From Actinomycetota bacterium (GTDB lineage: Bacteria; Actinomycetota; Acidimicrobiia; Acidimicrobiales; AC-14), in assembly GCA_020200615.1 (NCBI GenBank), contig JAIVIH010000374.1, positions 1-7,267 of the forward strand: a stretch of DNA of 7,267 nucleotides, read 5' to 3'. The translations under genes were made by a program, and so were the position numbers. Positions within the stretch are counted from its first letter, which is position 1. The number at the start of each line of letters is the position of its first letter. Under the pieces are notes generated by a model. That model made no database searches and had not been told where the DNA came from. It saw only the letters and a program-made list of their open reading frames with translations. Positions 1 to 6,370 of this stretch are shown piece by piece.

Positions 1-1228
1 CCGGTGGAACTGGGCCCCGCCGAAGGTCTGTCCGCCAGACCGGCGGCCACCATGGCCAGTGCCCGCTCGGCCCACGCCGCCGTCACCCTGTTGAACGGGA
101 AGGTACTGGTCGTCGGCGGCCGGATCCCGGGCGGTTTCGTGGACACGGCCGAGCTGTACGACCCGTCGTCCGACACCTGGTCTCCGGCGGGTGCGCCCGG
201 ATTCGGGGCTTGGGCCTCAGCCACGTTGTTGGTCGACGGGCGAGTCCTCGTCGCCGGAGGTAACCACCAGCTGGGGCCGTGCCCGCAGCACAACTGCATC
301 GACAACAAGGCCGCCGTCTACAACCCCGACACCAACACCTTCTCGCCGGCGCCGCCTATGAACTTCCAACGATCGAGACATACCGCCACCCGCCTGACGG
401 ACGGGCGCGTTCTCGTCGCCGGCGGCGCGCGCGACGACTTCACATCGCACGTGTCCGCCGAGGTGTACGTGCCGGCGACCAACTCCTGGGTCCCCACCGG
501 GCCCATGCTCCAGGGCCGCGCTTCCCATACCGCCACCCTGCTCCCCAACGGCAGGGTGCTGGTGGCCGGCGGGGACGGCAACGACGTCCAGGGAGTGGCC
601 ACGACCGAGCTCTACGACCCGGGCGCGGGAACATGGTCATCGGGGCCCAGCATGTCGGCCGCTCGCTCATGGGCCACCGCCACCACGCTGGGGTCCGGCG
701 GCAGGATCCTGGTGACGGGAGGAGAGGGCGACGCCTTCGGGAACGCGCTCGCCAGCGCCGAGCTGTACGACCCCGCCGTCAACGCGTGGTCCCCGGCGGC
801 TTCGATGGCCGTACCGCGCGTCCGTCATACCGCAACCCTGCTGCTCGACGGCACCGTCCTGGTGACGGGCGGGACGGTCGGAGGCAACTCATCGGGCGAG
901 TCCCTGAACAGCACCGTGAGGTACGCTCGGTGCGGCGCCCCTCGCCAACCCCACCGTGCTCGAGCCCGGGCAGGCGTTCTCGGCCGGCGTACACGGACTG
1001 TTTTCGCCCAACTCCTCCTACCGGCTGAAGCTCGGCACCGGTGGGGAGGCCTGCCACCTGTCGACGACGTTCCTGGGCGGCACCGTCAACGCCGACGGCA
1101 ACGGCGACATCGCCCCCGTCCGCCGGGTACTCCCCTCCAACCTCACCTCGGGAAAGCGCCACCTGTGCTGGGTCAGGAACGGGGGCACCACCGACCACAG
1201 CCTGCCCACCGAGATCACCATCGTCTGA
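1..1228 (+). pseudogene. Kelch-repeat beta-propeller protein, cut by window edge and frameshifted
   Basis: The reading frame is open to the left edge, so the true start lies outside; the GTG at 4 is probably an internal valine. Six kelch-type repeats run from about 52 to 924, each with a 'HTATLL-dG-VLVaGG' strand pair and a 'aElYdP-tntWs' strand, the pattern of galactose-oxidase-like propellers. Such propellers are usually binding or scaffold modules of secreted proteins; no catalytic residues can be assigned here. Repeat 2 carries an insert with two cysteines (CPQHNC), which suits an extracytoplasmic protein. After TVRY (ending at 924) the frame loses sense, while the next frame over reads LANPTVLEPGQ onward to TGA at 1226-1228, a beta-rich, probably Ig-like C-terminal domain. 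That frame has stops at 905 and 917, so the shift lies between 920 and about 945. One extra C in the CCCC run at 938-941 would explain it. It could be true decay or a sequencing error. Family call is firm; substrate unknown. Confidence 0.85.
52..924 (+). repeat. Six tandem kelch repeats
   Basis: Repeat units begin at about 52, 205, 358, 505, 652 and 805, most of them at an in-frame ATG of the form 'M-x-x-x-R-x-x-H/A-T-A'. Spacing is 147 to 153 bases, that is 49 to 51 residues, the usual kelch blade size. The units are diverged at DNA level, so this is an old protein repeat rather than a recent DNA tandem duplication. Blade 6 is the last complete one before the frameshift; earlier blades may lie left of the window. 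Confidence 0.85.
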
Positions 1229-1244
1229 GCACTACCGTCGGGCC

Positions 1245-2261
1245 GTGGCCGACGACGGGATCGCGGTTGAGGCGGCGGGCCGGGAGCTGGTCATCACCCA
1301 CCCCGAGAAGGTCTTCTTTCCCGAGCGGGGTGACACCAAGCTCGATCTGGTCCGCTTCTACCAGGCGGTGGCCGGCCCCCTGCTGGCGGCCATGGGTGGG
1401 CGCCCCGTTCTCCTCCAGCGGTTCCCGAACGGGGCCGGCGGCTCGTCGTTCTTCCAGAAGCGGGTCCCCGAGACCCGCCCCGACTGGCTCCAGACCACCG
1501 TCGTCAGCACGCCCAACGGCACCACCTCGCAGGCGCTCGTGATCCACGATCTGGCCCATGTCCTGTGGGCGGTGAACATCGCCTGCCTCGGCTTCCACGT
1601 GTGGCCCACGAGGGCCGACGATCCCGAGCACGCCGACGAGCTCCGCATCGACCTCGACCCCACACCCGGCGTCACCTTTGCCATGGTGCAGGAGGCGGCC
1701 CACGAGGTCCGCGCCCTACTCGACGAGGTGGGCGTCCTCGGGCTTCCCAAGACCACCGGCAACCGGGGCATCCACGTGTACGTTCGCCTCCAGCCCCGCT
1801 GGACGTCTTACGACGTCCGCTCCGCCGCCGTAGCCGTCGCTCGCGAGCTGGAACGGCGGCGGCCCGACCTGATCACCGCCGCCTGGTGGAAGGAGGAGCG
1901 GGGCACTCGCGTTTTTGTCGACTTCAACCAGAACGCCCCCCACAAGACCATCTTCGGGGCGTGGTCGGTGCGAGCCCGTCCGGGGGCGCAAGTCTCGACG
2001 CCGTTCCCGTGGGAGGAGCTGGACGACATCCACCCTGACCCCCTGACCATCGCCACCGTCCCCGACCGGGTGGCTCGGGACGGCGATCCGTGGGCGGTCA
2101 TGGCCACCAACCCGCAGTCGCTGGAGCCACTCGTCGCCCTCCACGAGCGGGACCGGGCCGCGGGACTGCTGGACGCGCCGTGGCCCCCCGTCTACCCCAA
2201 GATGCCCGGTGAGCCTCCCCGGGTGGCACCCAGCCGCGCCCGGAAGCCCGCACCCGAGTGA
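1245..2261 (+). CDS. Stand-alone LigD-type polymerase/primase domain protein (Prim-Pol)
   Basis: 338 residues with a GTG start, the only usable start codon after the kelch stop at 1228 and the one matching the family N-terminus. The protein belongs to the archaeo-eukaryotic primase superfamily, polymerase branch of bacterial DNA ligase D, which adds nucleotides (often ribonucleotides) at breaks and short gaps. Visible motifs: HPEK-VFFP with K22 and K32, matching the lysine pair that binds the 5'-phosphate in mycobacterial LigD; H118 in GFHVWP; the metal-binding pair D136 and D138 in LRIDLDP; KTTGNRGIHVYV at 169-180; and the third metal aspartate D226 in VFVDFNQN. All catalytic residues are present. 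There is no ligase or nuclease domain, and the length matches mycobacterial stand-alone Prim-Pol proteins, which work with a separate ligase. No ligase or Ku gene lies in the window. Its stop overlaps the next start by four bases, suggesting translational coupling. Function in repair is inferred from family. Confidence 0.93.
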   Translation: MADDGIAVEAAGRELVITHPEKVFFPERGDTKLDLVRFYQAVAGPLLAAMGGRPVLLQRFPNGAGGSSFFQKRVPETRPDWLQTTVVSTPNGTTSQALVIHDLAHVLWAVNIACLGFHVWPTRADDPEHADELRIDLDPTPGVTFAMVQEAAHEVRALLDEVGVLGLPKTTGNRGIHVYVRLQPRWTSYDVRSAAVAVARELERRRPDLITAAWWKEERGTRVFVDFNQNAPHKTIFGAWSVRARPGAQVSTPFPWEELDDIHPDPLTIATVPDRVARDGDPWAVMATNPQSLEPLVALHERDRAAGLLDAPWPPVYPKMPGEPPRVAPSRARKPAPE

Positions 2262-3094
2262 GGATCGGCATCGACGTCTCGCAGCACCAGCTCTCCTGGG
2301 ACGAGCTCCTGGCCCGGGTCCACTTCGCCGAGGACGCCGGCTTCGACGGGGCGTGGGTGTTCGACCACTTCAAGGTGCTGTACGGCCCCTCCGACGGCCC
2401 GTGCTTCGAGGCGTGGACCCTGCTGGCCGCCCTGGCCGCGGCAACCTCCCGGATCCGCCTGGGGCCCCTGGTCACGGGCGTCACCTACCGCCACCCCTCG
2501 ATCCTGGCCACCGAGGTGGTGACCGTCGACCACGTATCCGGGGGCCGGGTGGAGCTGGCCATCGGCGCCGCCTGGTTCGGCCAGGAGCACGAGGAGCTGG
2601 GGCTCGACTTCCCTCGGCCCGGCGAGCGGATGGACCGCCTGGACGAGGCCCTCCAGGTGATGACGGCCCTGATGACCGAGGACGGAGCCAGCTTCGAAGG
2701 TCACCACTACCGATTGCGCAACGCCACCTACCGCCCGCGTCCGGTCCAGCAACCCCACCCGCCCATCTGGATCGGAGGCCACGGAGAGCGCCGTCTGCTC
2801 CCCCTGGCCGCCAAGTGGGCCGACATGTGGCATGGCTTCGGGTCGGTCTCCGATCTGACCCGCAAGTCGCGGTTGCTCGACCGGCTGATCGAGGAAGCAG
2901 GGCGGGATCCGGCCTCGGTCGGCCGTTCCTCCAACCTGTCCCTCTCCGAGCCGTGGGACGAGGTGCGCCGCCAGGCGGACGGCCTCCGAGACGCAGGCTT
3001 CTCCTACCTCGTGGCCAGCTGGCCGGCCGAGGGCCGCCCCCGCATGGACGAGTTCGTCGATCGTGTGCTCCCCGAGCTGCTGGAGGCGAGCTGA
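2258..3094 (+). CDS. Luciferase-like monooxygenase (LLM class, probably F420-dependent)
   Basis: 278 residues, GTG start overlapping the polymerase stop in the sequence GTGA. The whole length fits a bacterial luciferase-like TIM barrel: RIGIDV at the first strand, an AEDAGFDGAWVFDHF segment ending at D36-H37-F38, the LGPLVTGVTYRHPSILA strand (68-84), GGRVELAIGAAWFGQEHEELGL (95-116) and the PIWIGGHG segment (169-176) followed by an ADMWH strand. These are typical of the actinobacterial F420-dependent oxidoreductase branch rather than of FMN-dependent luciferases, though the cofactor cannot be proven from sequence. It would be a cytosolic hydride-transfer enzyme on an unknown substrate. It sits between the DNA polymerase domain protein and the metallo-hydrolase with 4-base overlaps at both ends, so the three are almost surely one transcript. 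No damage is visible; the length is normal for the compact members. Confidence 0.93.
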   Translation: MRIGIDVSQHQLSWDELLARVHFAEDAGFDGAWVFDHFKVLYGPSDGPCFEAWTLLAALAAATSRIRLGPLVTGVTYRHPSILATEVVTVDHVSGGRVELAIGAAWFGQEHEELGLDFPRPGERMDRLDEALQVMTALMTEDGASFEGHHYRLRNATYRPRPVQQPHPPIWIGGHGERRLLPLAAKWADMWHGFGSVSDLTRKSRLLDRLIEEAGRDPASVGRSSNLSLSEPWDEVRRQADGLRDAGFSYLVASWPAEGRPRMDEFVDRVLPELLEAS

Positions 3095-3930
3095 CCACCG
3101 AGGTCGCGCCCGGCGTCGTCCAGCTCGACACCCTCCTCGGCGGCTGGCAGAAGGTCACCGCCGGCTACCTCATCGAGGGCCCGGCGCCGGTGCTGGTGGA
3201 GACGGGCAGCCAGTCCTCGGTACCCACCCTCCTCGCCGCCCTCGACGAGTGCGGCGTGGGGCCGGGCGAGCTGGCGTCGGTGGTCGTGACCCACATCCAC
3301 CTCGACCACGCCGGCGGCGTGGGCGACGTGGCCGCTGCCTTCCCCGGCGCCCGCGTGTACGTGCACGAGCTTGGAGCCCGCCACCTGGCCGACCCCAGCC
3401 GGCTCGTCGCCTCAGCCGGACAGGTGTACGGCGACATGCTCGACTCCCTGTACGGTCGCCTCGAGCCCACCCCCGCCGACCGCATCCACGTCCTGGCCGA
3501 CGCTGAGGACATCGACGTCGGCGGCGGCCGCAAGCTGACCGCCGTCCACTCCCCCGGCCACGCCAAGCACCACCTCGCCCTCCACGACTCGGGCAGCGGT
3601 CTGCTCTTCGTCGGCGACGCCGTGGGCGTACGGCTCCCCGGCGTGGGAGTTCTCCGCCCGGCCACGCCTCCGCCCGACTTCGACCTCGACCTGGCCCTCT
3701 CCTCGCTCCGGCGCTTCGCCGACCGCAGGCCTACGGCCCTGGCCCTCGCCCACTTCGGCGTACTTCCCGACCCGCCGGCCAACGTGCTCGAGGAGGCCGA
3801 CGACGCCCTGCGCCAGTGGGCGGCGGTGGCCGACGCCGCCTGGCGATCCGGGGGCTCGGTGGACGAGGCCCTGGAGGCGGCTTTCGGAGCGACCCACGCC
3901 CAGGTCGAGGTGCTGAACGCGGCGATCCCG
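3091..3930 (+). CDS. Metallo-beta-lactamase-fold hydrolase, C-terminus lost at a fusion junction
   Basis: Coding sense starts directly at 3091 (L/M-TTEVAPGVVQLDTL). No ATG, GTG or TTG is near in this frame, and CTG at 3091 overlaps the previous TGA as CTGA, so a CTG start is the best choice. Numbering from it, the binuclear metal site is complete: THIHLDHAGG with H68, H70, D72 and H73, then H157 in SPGHAKHH, D176 in LLFVGDAVG and H221 in LAHFG. The family hydrolyses ester, thioester or similar bonds; the substrate is unknown. It is the last gene of the polymerase-oxidoreductase-hydrolase run. Good codon use and family-like sequence end at about QVEVLNAAIP (3928-3930). After that the frame stays open to a stop at 4771-4773 but reads only out-of-frame peptidase sequence. 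Roughly the last 15 to 30 residues appear lost. It may still fold; an alternative is a misassembly at the junction. Confidence 0.85.
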
Positions 3931-4622
3931 CCACCGGTCCCCTCGGAGGCCTCAACTCGGATCTGTCGGCCGAGTGCCAGACCGGCGAGGACGCCAACCA
4001 GCGCGACGACTGCCGCATCGTCGGCGTCATCAACAGCGTCCAGGAGTACTGGTCGGGCACGCTCCCCGGCTACCGGAGGACGAACACCGTGTTCTTCACG
4101 GGAGGGACGTCGACCGGTTGCGGATCGGCCACGTCCGCCGTCGGCCCCTTCTACTGCCCCCTCGACGAGAAGGTCTACATCGACCTCGGCTTCTACGAGG
4201 ACCTCCGGACCCGCTTCGGGGCCCAGGGCGGCCCCTTCGCCGAGGCCTATGTCATCGCCCATGAGTACGGGCACCACGTCGAGAACATCCAAGGCGTGCT
4301 CGAGCGCTCCCGGGACGGCGACACCGGACCCCAGAGCGGCGGCGTACGCGTCGAGCTCATGGCCGACTGCTACGCCGGCCTCTGGGCGCGGGGAGCGGTG
4401 GACACCGGCTTCATCGAGGAGCTCACCGAAGCCGATATCAGGGACGGCCTCAACGCGGCCGCCGCCATCGGAGACGACCGCATCCAGGAGCAGGCCGAGG
4501 GTCGGGTCGACCCCGAGTCGTGGACCCACGGGTCGTCCGAGCAGCGCCAGCGCTGGTTCACCACCGGCTACCAGGCGGGCAACGTCGCGGCCTGCGACAC
4601 GTTCGCCGTACCCGCGACCTGA
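3816..4622 (+). pseudogene. Neutral zinc metallopeptidase (YpfJ/Zn_peptidase family), N-terminal part missing
   Basis: Family-like sequence begins at about 3942 and continues to TGA at 4620-4622. It contains CRIVGVINSVQEYW, a Cys-rich 'GCGSATSAVGPFYCP' segment, the zinc motif HEYGHH (HExxH at 4260-4274) and VELMADCYAG, whose glutamate at 4353 is the likely third zinc ligand, then the C-terminal SSEQRQRWFTTGYQAG block. The catalytic domain is thus whole. Full-length members (about 280-300 residues) carry an N-terminal membrane anchor and a Gly-rich linker; here none exists. The only start codon available in this frame is GTG at 3816, and the stretch 3816-3920 is the hydrolase gene read in the wrong frame. 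As it stands the enzyme would lack its anchor and may not be made. It ends 38 bases from the convergent HNH relic. Family call is firm; whether the damage is real or from assembly is open. Confidence 0.8.
3905..3950 (+). other. Fusion/deletion junction between hydrolase and metallopeptidase genes
   Basis: Frame 1 carries convincing hydrolase codons up to about 3930, and frame 3 carries convincing peptidase codons from about 3942 (GGLNSDLSAEC). No stop, intergenic space, start codon or membrane segment lies between them in any frame. A simple one-base indel cannot explain this, because the peptidase family's N-terminal membrane part is missing altogether. A deletion of a few hundred bases, or a chimeric join in the assembly, is inferred. 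Confidence 0.7.
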
Positions 4623-4627
4623 GGCGC

Positions 4628-4647
4628 GTCGGGTCGCGGGCCCCGAC
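4628..4647. terminator. Possible stem-loop between convergent genes
   Basis: GTCGGG at 4628-4633 pairs with CCCGAC at 4642-4647 around an 8-base loop, just after the peptidase stop and before the end of the convergent HNH relic. There is no T-run on either side, so an intrinsic terminator is only a guess, and GC-rich DNA makes such stems by chance. Confidence 0.2.
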
Positions 4648-4660
4648 CGCGGCGCCCGGC

Positions 4661-5010
4661 TCATGCCGCGCTCGGTGGGGCGTGGGCATGCCGGGGGTGA
4701 CGAGGATCGTCGGGTGGGACGAAGGCTCGTTTGCCGCGGCCGTGGACCAGGGCCCAGCCGTCGAGGCTCTTGAGGTCGTGGTGGTGGCGGCACAGCCGGT
4801 CGAGGAGGTCGACTCTCCACCGCGTGGCCCACCGAGGTTTCCCGTGGTGCGGGCCAGGTGGTGGGCGGCCGAGCGGTCGCCGGATTGCTTCCACGCCCCG
4901 GCCTCAGCCGAGCGGGCCGCGGCCAGGCCCTTGAGCGTGGCTGCCATCCTCTCGATGGCGGTCGTACCAAGACCAGGCCAGGGACGCAAGGGGAACGTGG
5001 GGCGAGCCAC
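4661..5010 (-). pseudogene. DUF222/HNH (13E12-type) endonuclease relic with large internal deletion
   Basis: On the minus strand, frame A from GTG at 5010 reads ...AIERMAATLKGLAAARS... then AGAWKQSGDRSAAHHLARTTG, ending near 4840. This is a typical stretch of the N-terminal DUF222 domain. The next few residues of the family (TSVGHAVE) appear in a second frame (about 4835-4810), which fits loss of two bases. A third frame then reads VDLLDRLCRHHHDLKSLDGWALV and on through FVPPDDPRHPRH to TGA at 4663-4661, the C-terminal HNH tail. Only about 115 codons remain of the 350-450 usual for the family. The middle of the protein and the first half of the HNH site are gone, so it cannot be an active nuclease. 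The region runs in the same direction as the phosphatase gene just upstream of it. These genes are multicopy and repeat-like in many actinobacteria. Identification rests on three short but characteristic segments in the right order. Confidence 0.72.
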
Positions 5011-5051
5011 CCCAATGGGAGAGTCACTTCACGGGGTATCTCTGCCACACC

Positions 5052-6245
5052 TCAGACGGTCAAGAGACGGCTACCGGGGCCTTGCCACTCCACCACCACG
5101 ATGGTGGCGTCGTCCTGCAACTGCCCCTCCTGGTGGTCCAGGATGGCGTGGATGAGGCGCCGCATTGTCTCCGGCGCTGGGGTGGCCGCTGCCGATGTCC
5201 GGGTCACCAGGTCCACCAGCCGGCCGACCCCGAAGAACTCACCCTCGGCCGAGCGCGCCTCGACCACGCCGTCGGTGAAGAAGAGCACCTGGTCGGCTGG
5301 CTCCAGCCTCTCCTCGGATACCACCACACAGCCGCTAACCCCGAGTGGAGGAGCGACCTCACCCTCCAGGGTCTTGACGACCCGGCCATTGCGCAGCAGG
5401 AGTGGCGGCGGATGCCCGGAGACGGACCACCGCAGGCACCCTGACGCCAGGTCGAGCTCGGCCAGCACGGCGGTCACGAAGCGGTCAGGACCGAACTGGT
5501 CGCCGACGGCGCGATCGATGGCCGCAGCACTATCGGCAAGGTCGCCTCCCGCCCGGCGGCTTGCGCGGCAGGCGGCCATAGCTACGCTGACGAGGAGCCC
5601 GGCCTCCAAGCCGTGGCCCATGGCATCGAATACGGAGATACGGGCGGTGTGGGCATCGACGGCGTAGTCGAAGGAGTCACCGCCCAGTTGGTACACCGGA
5701 GCCAATACGCCGCTGATGACCAGCTGATCGGTCCCGAACGTGAGGGGCGGCAGCAGTCGCCAGGCCAGCTCGGCGGCCACAGACATGGGCTGACGGCGCC
5801 GGACCCGCTCGAAGAGGTCACCGTAGGCTTGCTTGGTCACCACCACCTCGGCGACGAGGCCGGCGAGGACACGCACCTCGTCCAGGTTCGGCTCCTCTAC
5901 GCGAAAGGCCAGCTCAAGCACGCCGAGGCGCTCCACGCCGTCGAGCACCGGCGCCCACACCCGCAGGCCACCTTCTTCGGCCGCGGTCGTCTGGATCTCC
6001 AGCGTCCGGTAGCACCACCCGGCCAGCGTGGTGTCGATCACGACCTCCTCGCGAGCCGAGCTGTCAGGGTTCGGCACCGGCACCAACACCCGCTGCTCGT
6101 AGTCGACGAGGTATAGAGCGGCGTCGTCGGCGCCCAAGGCCCTGGCATGCTGCACCAGTAAGACGGGAACGTCGTCGGGTACCACGAGGTGCGAGGCGTC
6201 CACCAGGTGCGTCAGCTCCTGGGCCCCTCTATCTCGGACGGCCAT
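5052..6245 (-). CDS. GAF-like plus SpoIIE-type PP2C serine/threonine phosphatase
   Basis: 397 residues, ATG at 6245-6243, TGA at 5054-5052. Residues about 20-140 have the alpha/beta pattern of a GAF sensor domain (AALYLVDYEQRVLVPVP, then LAGWCYRT, VWAPVLDG-ERLGVLEL). Residues about 165-390 are a PP2C domain of the SpoIIE/RsbU class with its metal aspartates present: D190 in GGDSFDY, D207 in DAMGHG, the SGHPPPLL strand at 276-284, D325 in FFTDGVVE and D378-D379 in QDDATIVVV. Family members dephosphorylate anti-anti-sigma factors in partner-switching control of alternative sigma factors; the GAF part would sense a small ligand or redox state. No membrane segment is seen, so it should be cytosolic. 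No kinase, STAS protein or sigma factor is in the window. It is divergent from the SPFH gene with 125 bases between them. No damage seen. Confidence 0.93.
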   Translation of the reverse strand: MAVRDRGAQELTHLVDASHLVVPDDVPVLLVQHARALGADDAALYLVDYEQRVLVPVPNPDSSAREEVVIDTTLAGWCYRTLEIQTTAAEEGGLRVWAPVLDGVERLGVLELAFRVEEPNLDEVRVLAGLVAEVVVTKQAYGDLFERVRRRQPMSVAAELAWRLLPPLTFGTDQLVISGVLAPVYQLGGDSFDYAVDAHTARISVFDAMGHGLEAGLLVSVAMAACRASRRAGGDLADSAAAIDRAVGDQFGPDRFVTAVLAELDLASGCLRWSVSGHPPPLLLRNGRVVKTLEGEVAPPLGVSGCVVVSEERLEPADQVLFFTDGVVEARSAEGEFFGVGRLVDLVTRTSAAATPAPETMRRLIHAILDHQEGQLQDDATIVVVEWQGPGSRLLTV

Positions 6246-6313
6246 GTGCTGCCGACCCTATCGGCGCAGCGGGACGACGTGTACCGGCCAGCAGTCGGTT
6301 TGCCGGATCAGCC

Positions 6314-6341
6314 TTGACATCGGCCGGGCTCGGCCTATCAT
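6314..6341 (+). promoter_or_regulatory. Sigma70-type promoter of the SPFH gene
   Basis: A perfect -35 hexamer TTGACA (6314-6319) is followed after 16 bases by TATCAT (6336-6341), five of six matches to TATAAT. Transcription would start near 6348, giving a leader of about 23 bases to the ATG at 6371. The AT-rich patch stands out sharply in this GC-rich DNA. The spacing is one base short of the optimum. Confidence 0.65.
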
Positions 6342-6360
6342 GATGATATCACTTTGATAG
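6335..6360 (+). promoter_or_regulatory. Candidate operator: two tandem palindromes TATCA-N3-TGATA
   Basis: Copy 1 is 6336-6348 and copy 2 is 6347-6359, both with perfect 5-base arms. They share two bases, so their repeat distance is 11 bases, about one helical turn. Together they form one larger symmetric element: CTATCA (6335-6340), the palindrome TGATATCA (6344-6351) and TGATAG (6355-6360), all centred on 6347.5. Only the two 3-base spacers break the symmetry. The site covers the -10 hexamer and the expected transcription start, the place expected for a repressor. Spaced half-sites on one face of the helix suit cooperative binding of ribbon-helix-helix dimers; that identity is inference. 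Confidence 0.65.
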
Positions 6361-6365
6361 GGAGG
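6359..6365 (+). promoter_or_regulatory. Shine-Dalgarno sequence of the SPFH gene
   Basis: AGGGAGG lies five bases ahead of the ATG at 6371 and fixes that start. It abuts and slightly overlaps the right end of the candidate operator. Confidence 0.75.
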
Positions 6366-6370
6366 CCCGT

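Noticed and set aside
52..924. A DNA-level tandem repeat or CRISPR-like array suggested by 147-base periodicity.
   Set aside because: The units are diverged and in frame; the period comes from the kelch protein repeat.
2209..3090. A plus-strand frame 1 extension upstream of the hydrolase that could make it much longer.
   Set aside because: The extension overlaps the whole oxidoreductase gene and has low-complexity Arg/Pro/Gly content. Family likeness begins only at 3091.
3816..3920. The frame before the peptidase reads MGGGGRRRLAIRG, resembling the Gly/Arg-rich N-terminus of YpfJ-type proteins.
   Set aside because: The same bases code convincingly for the hydrolase C-terminal helix in frame 1, and no membrane segment follows. 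The likeness is probably a product of GC-rich out-of-frame reading.
3165..5048. A long minus-strand open frame of 627 codons across the hydrolase, peptidase and HNH relic.
   Set aside because: It is an antisense shadow caused by high GC. Composition is Pro/Arg/Ser-rich without motifs, apart from a few HNH-relic residues near its start.
5095..5108. Short inverted repeat CCACCA/TGGTGG near the phosphatase 3' end as a terminator.
   Set aside because: It lies inside the coding sequence and has no T-run on either strand.
6255..6260. TAGGGT on the minus strand, ten bases ahead of the phosphatase ATG, as a -10 box giving a nearly leaderless transcript.
   Set aside because: The hexamer suits actinobacterial promoters, but no -35 is recognisable at the right distance, and such short matches are common.
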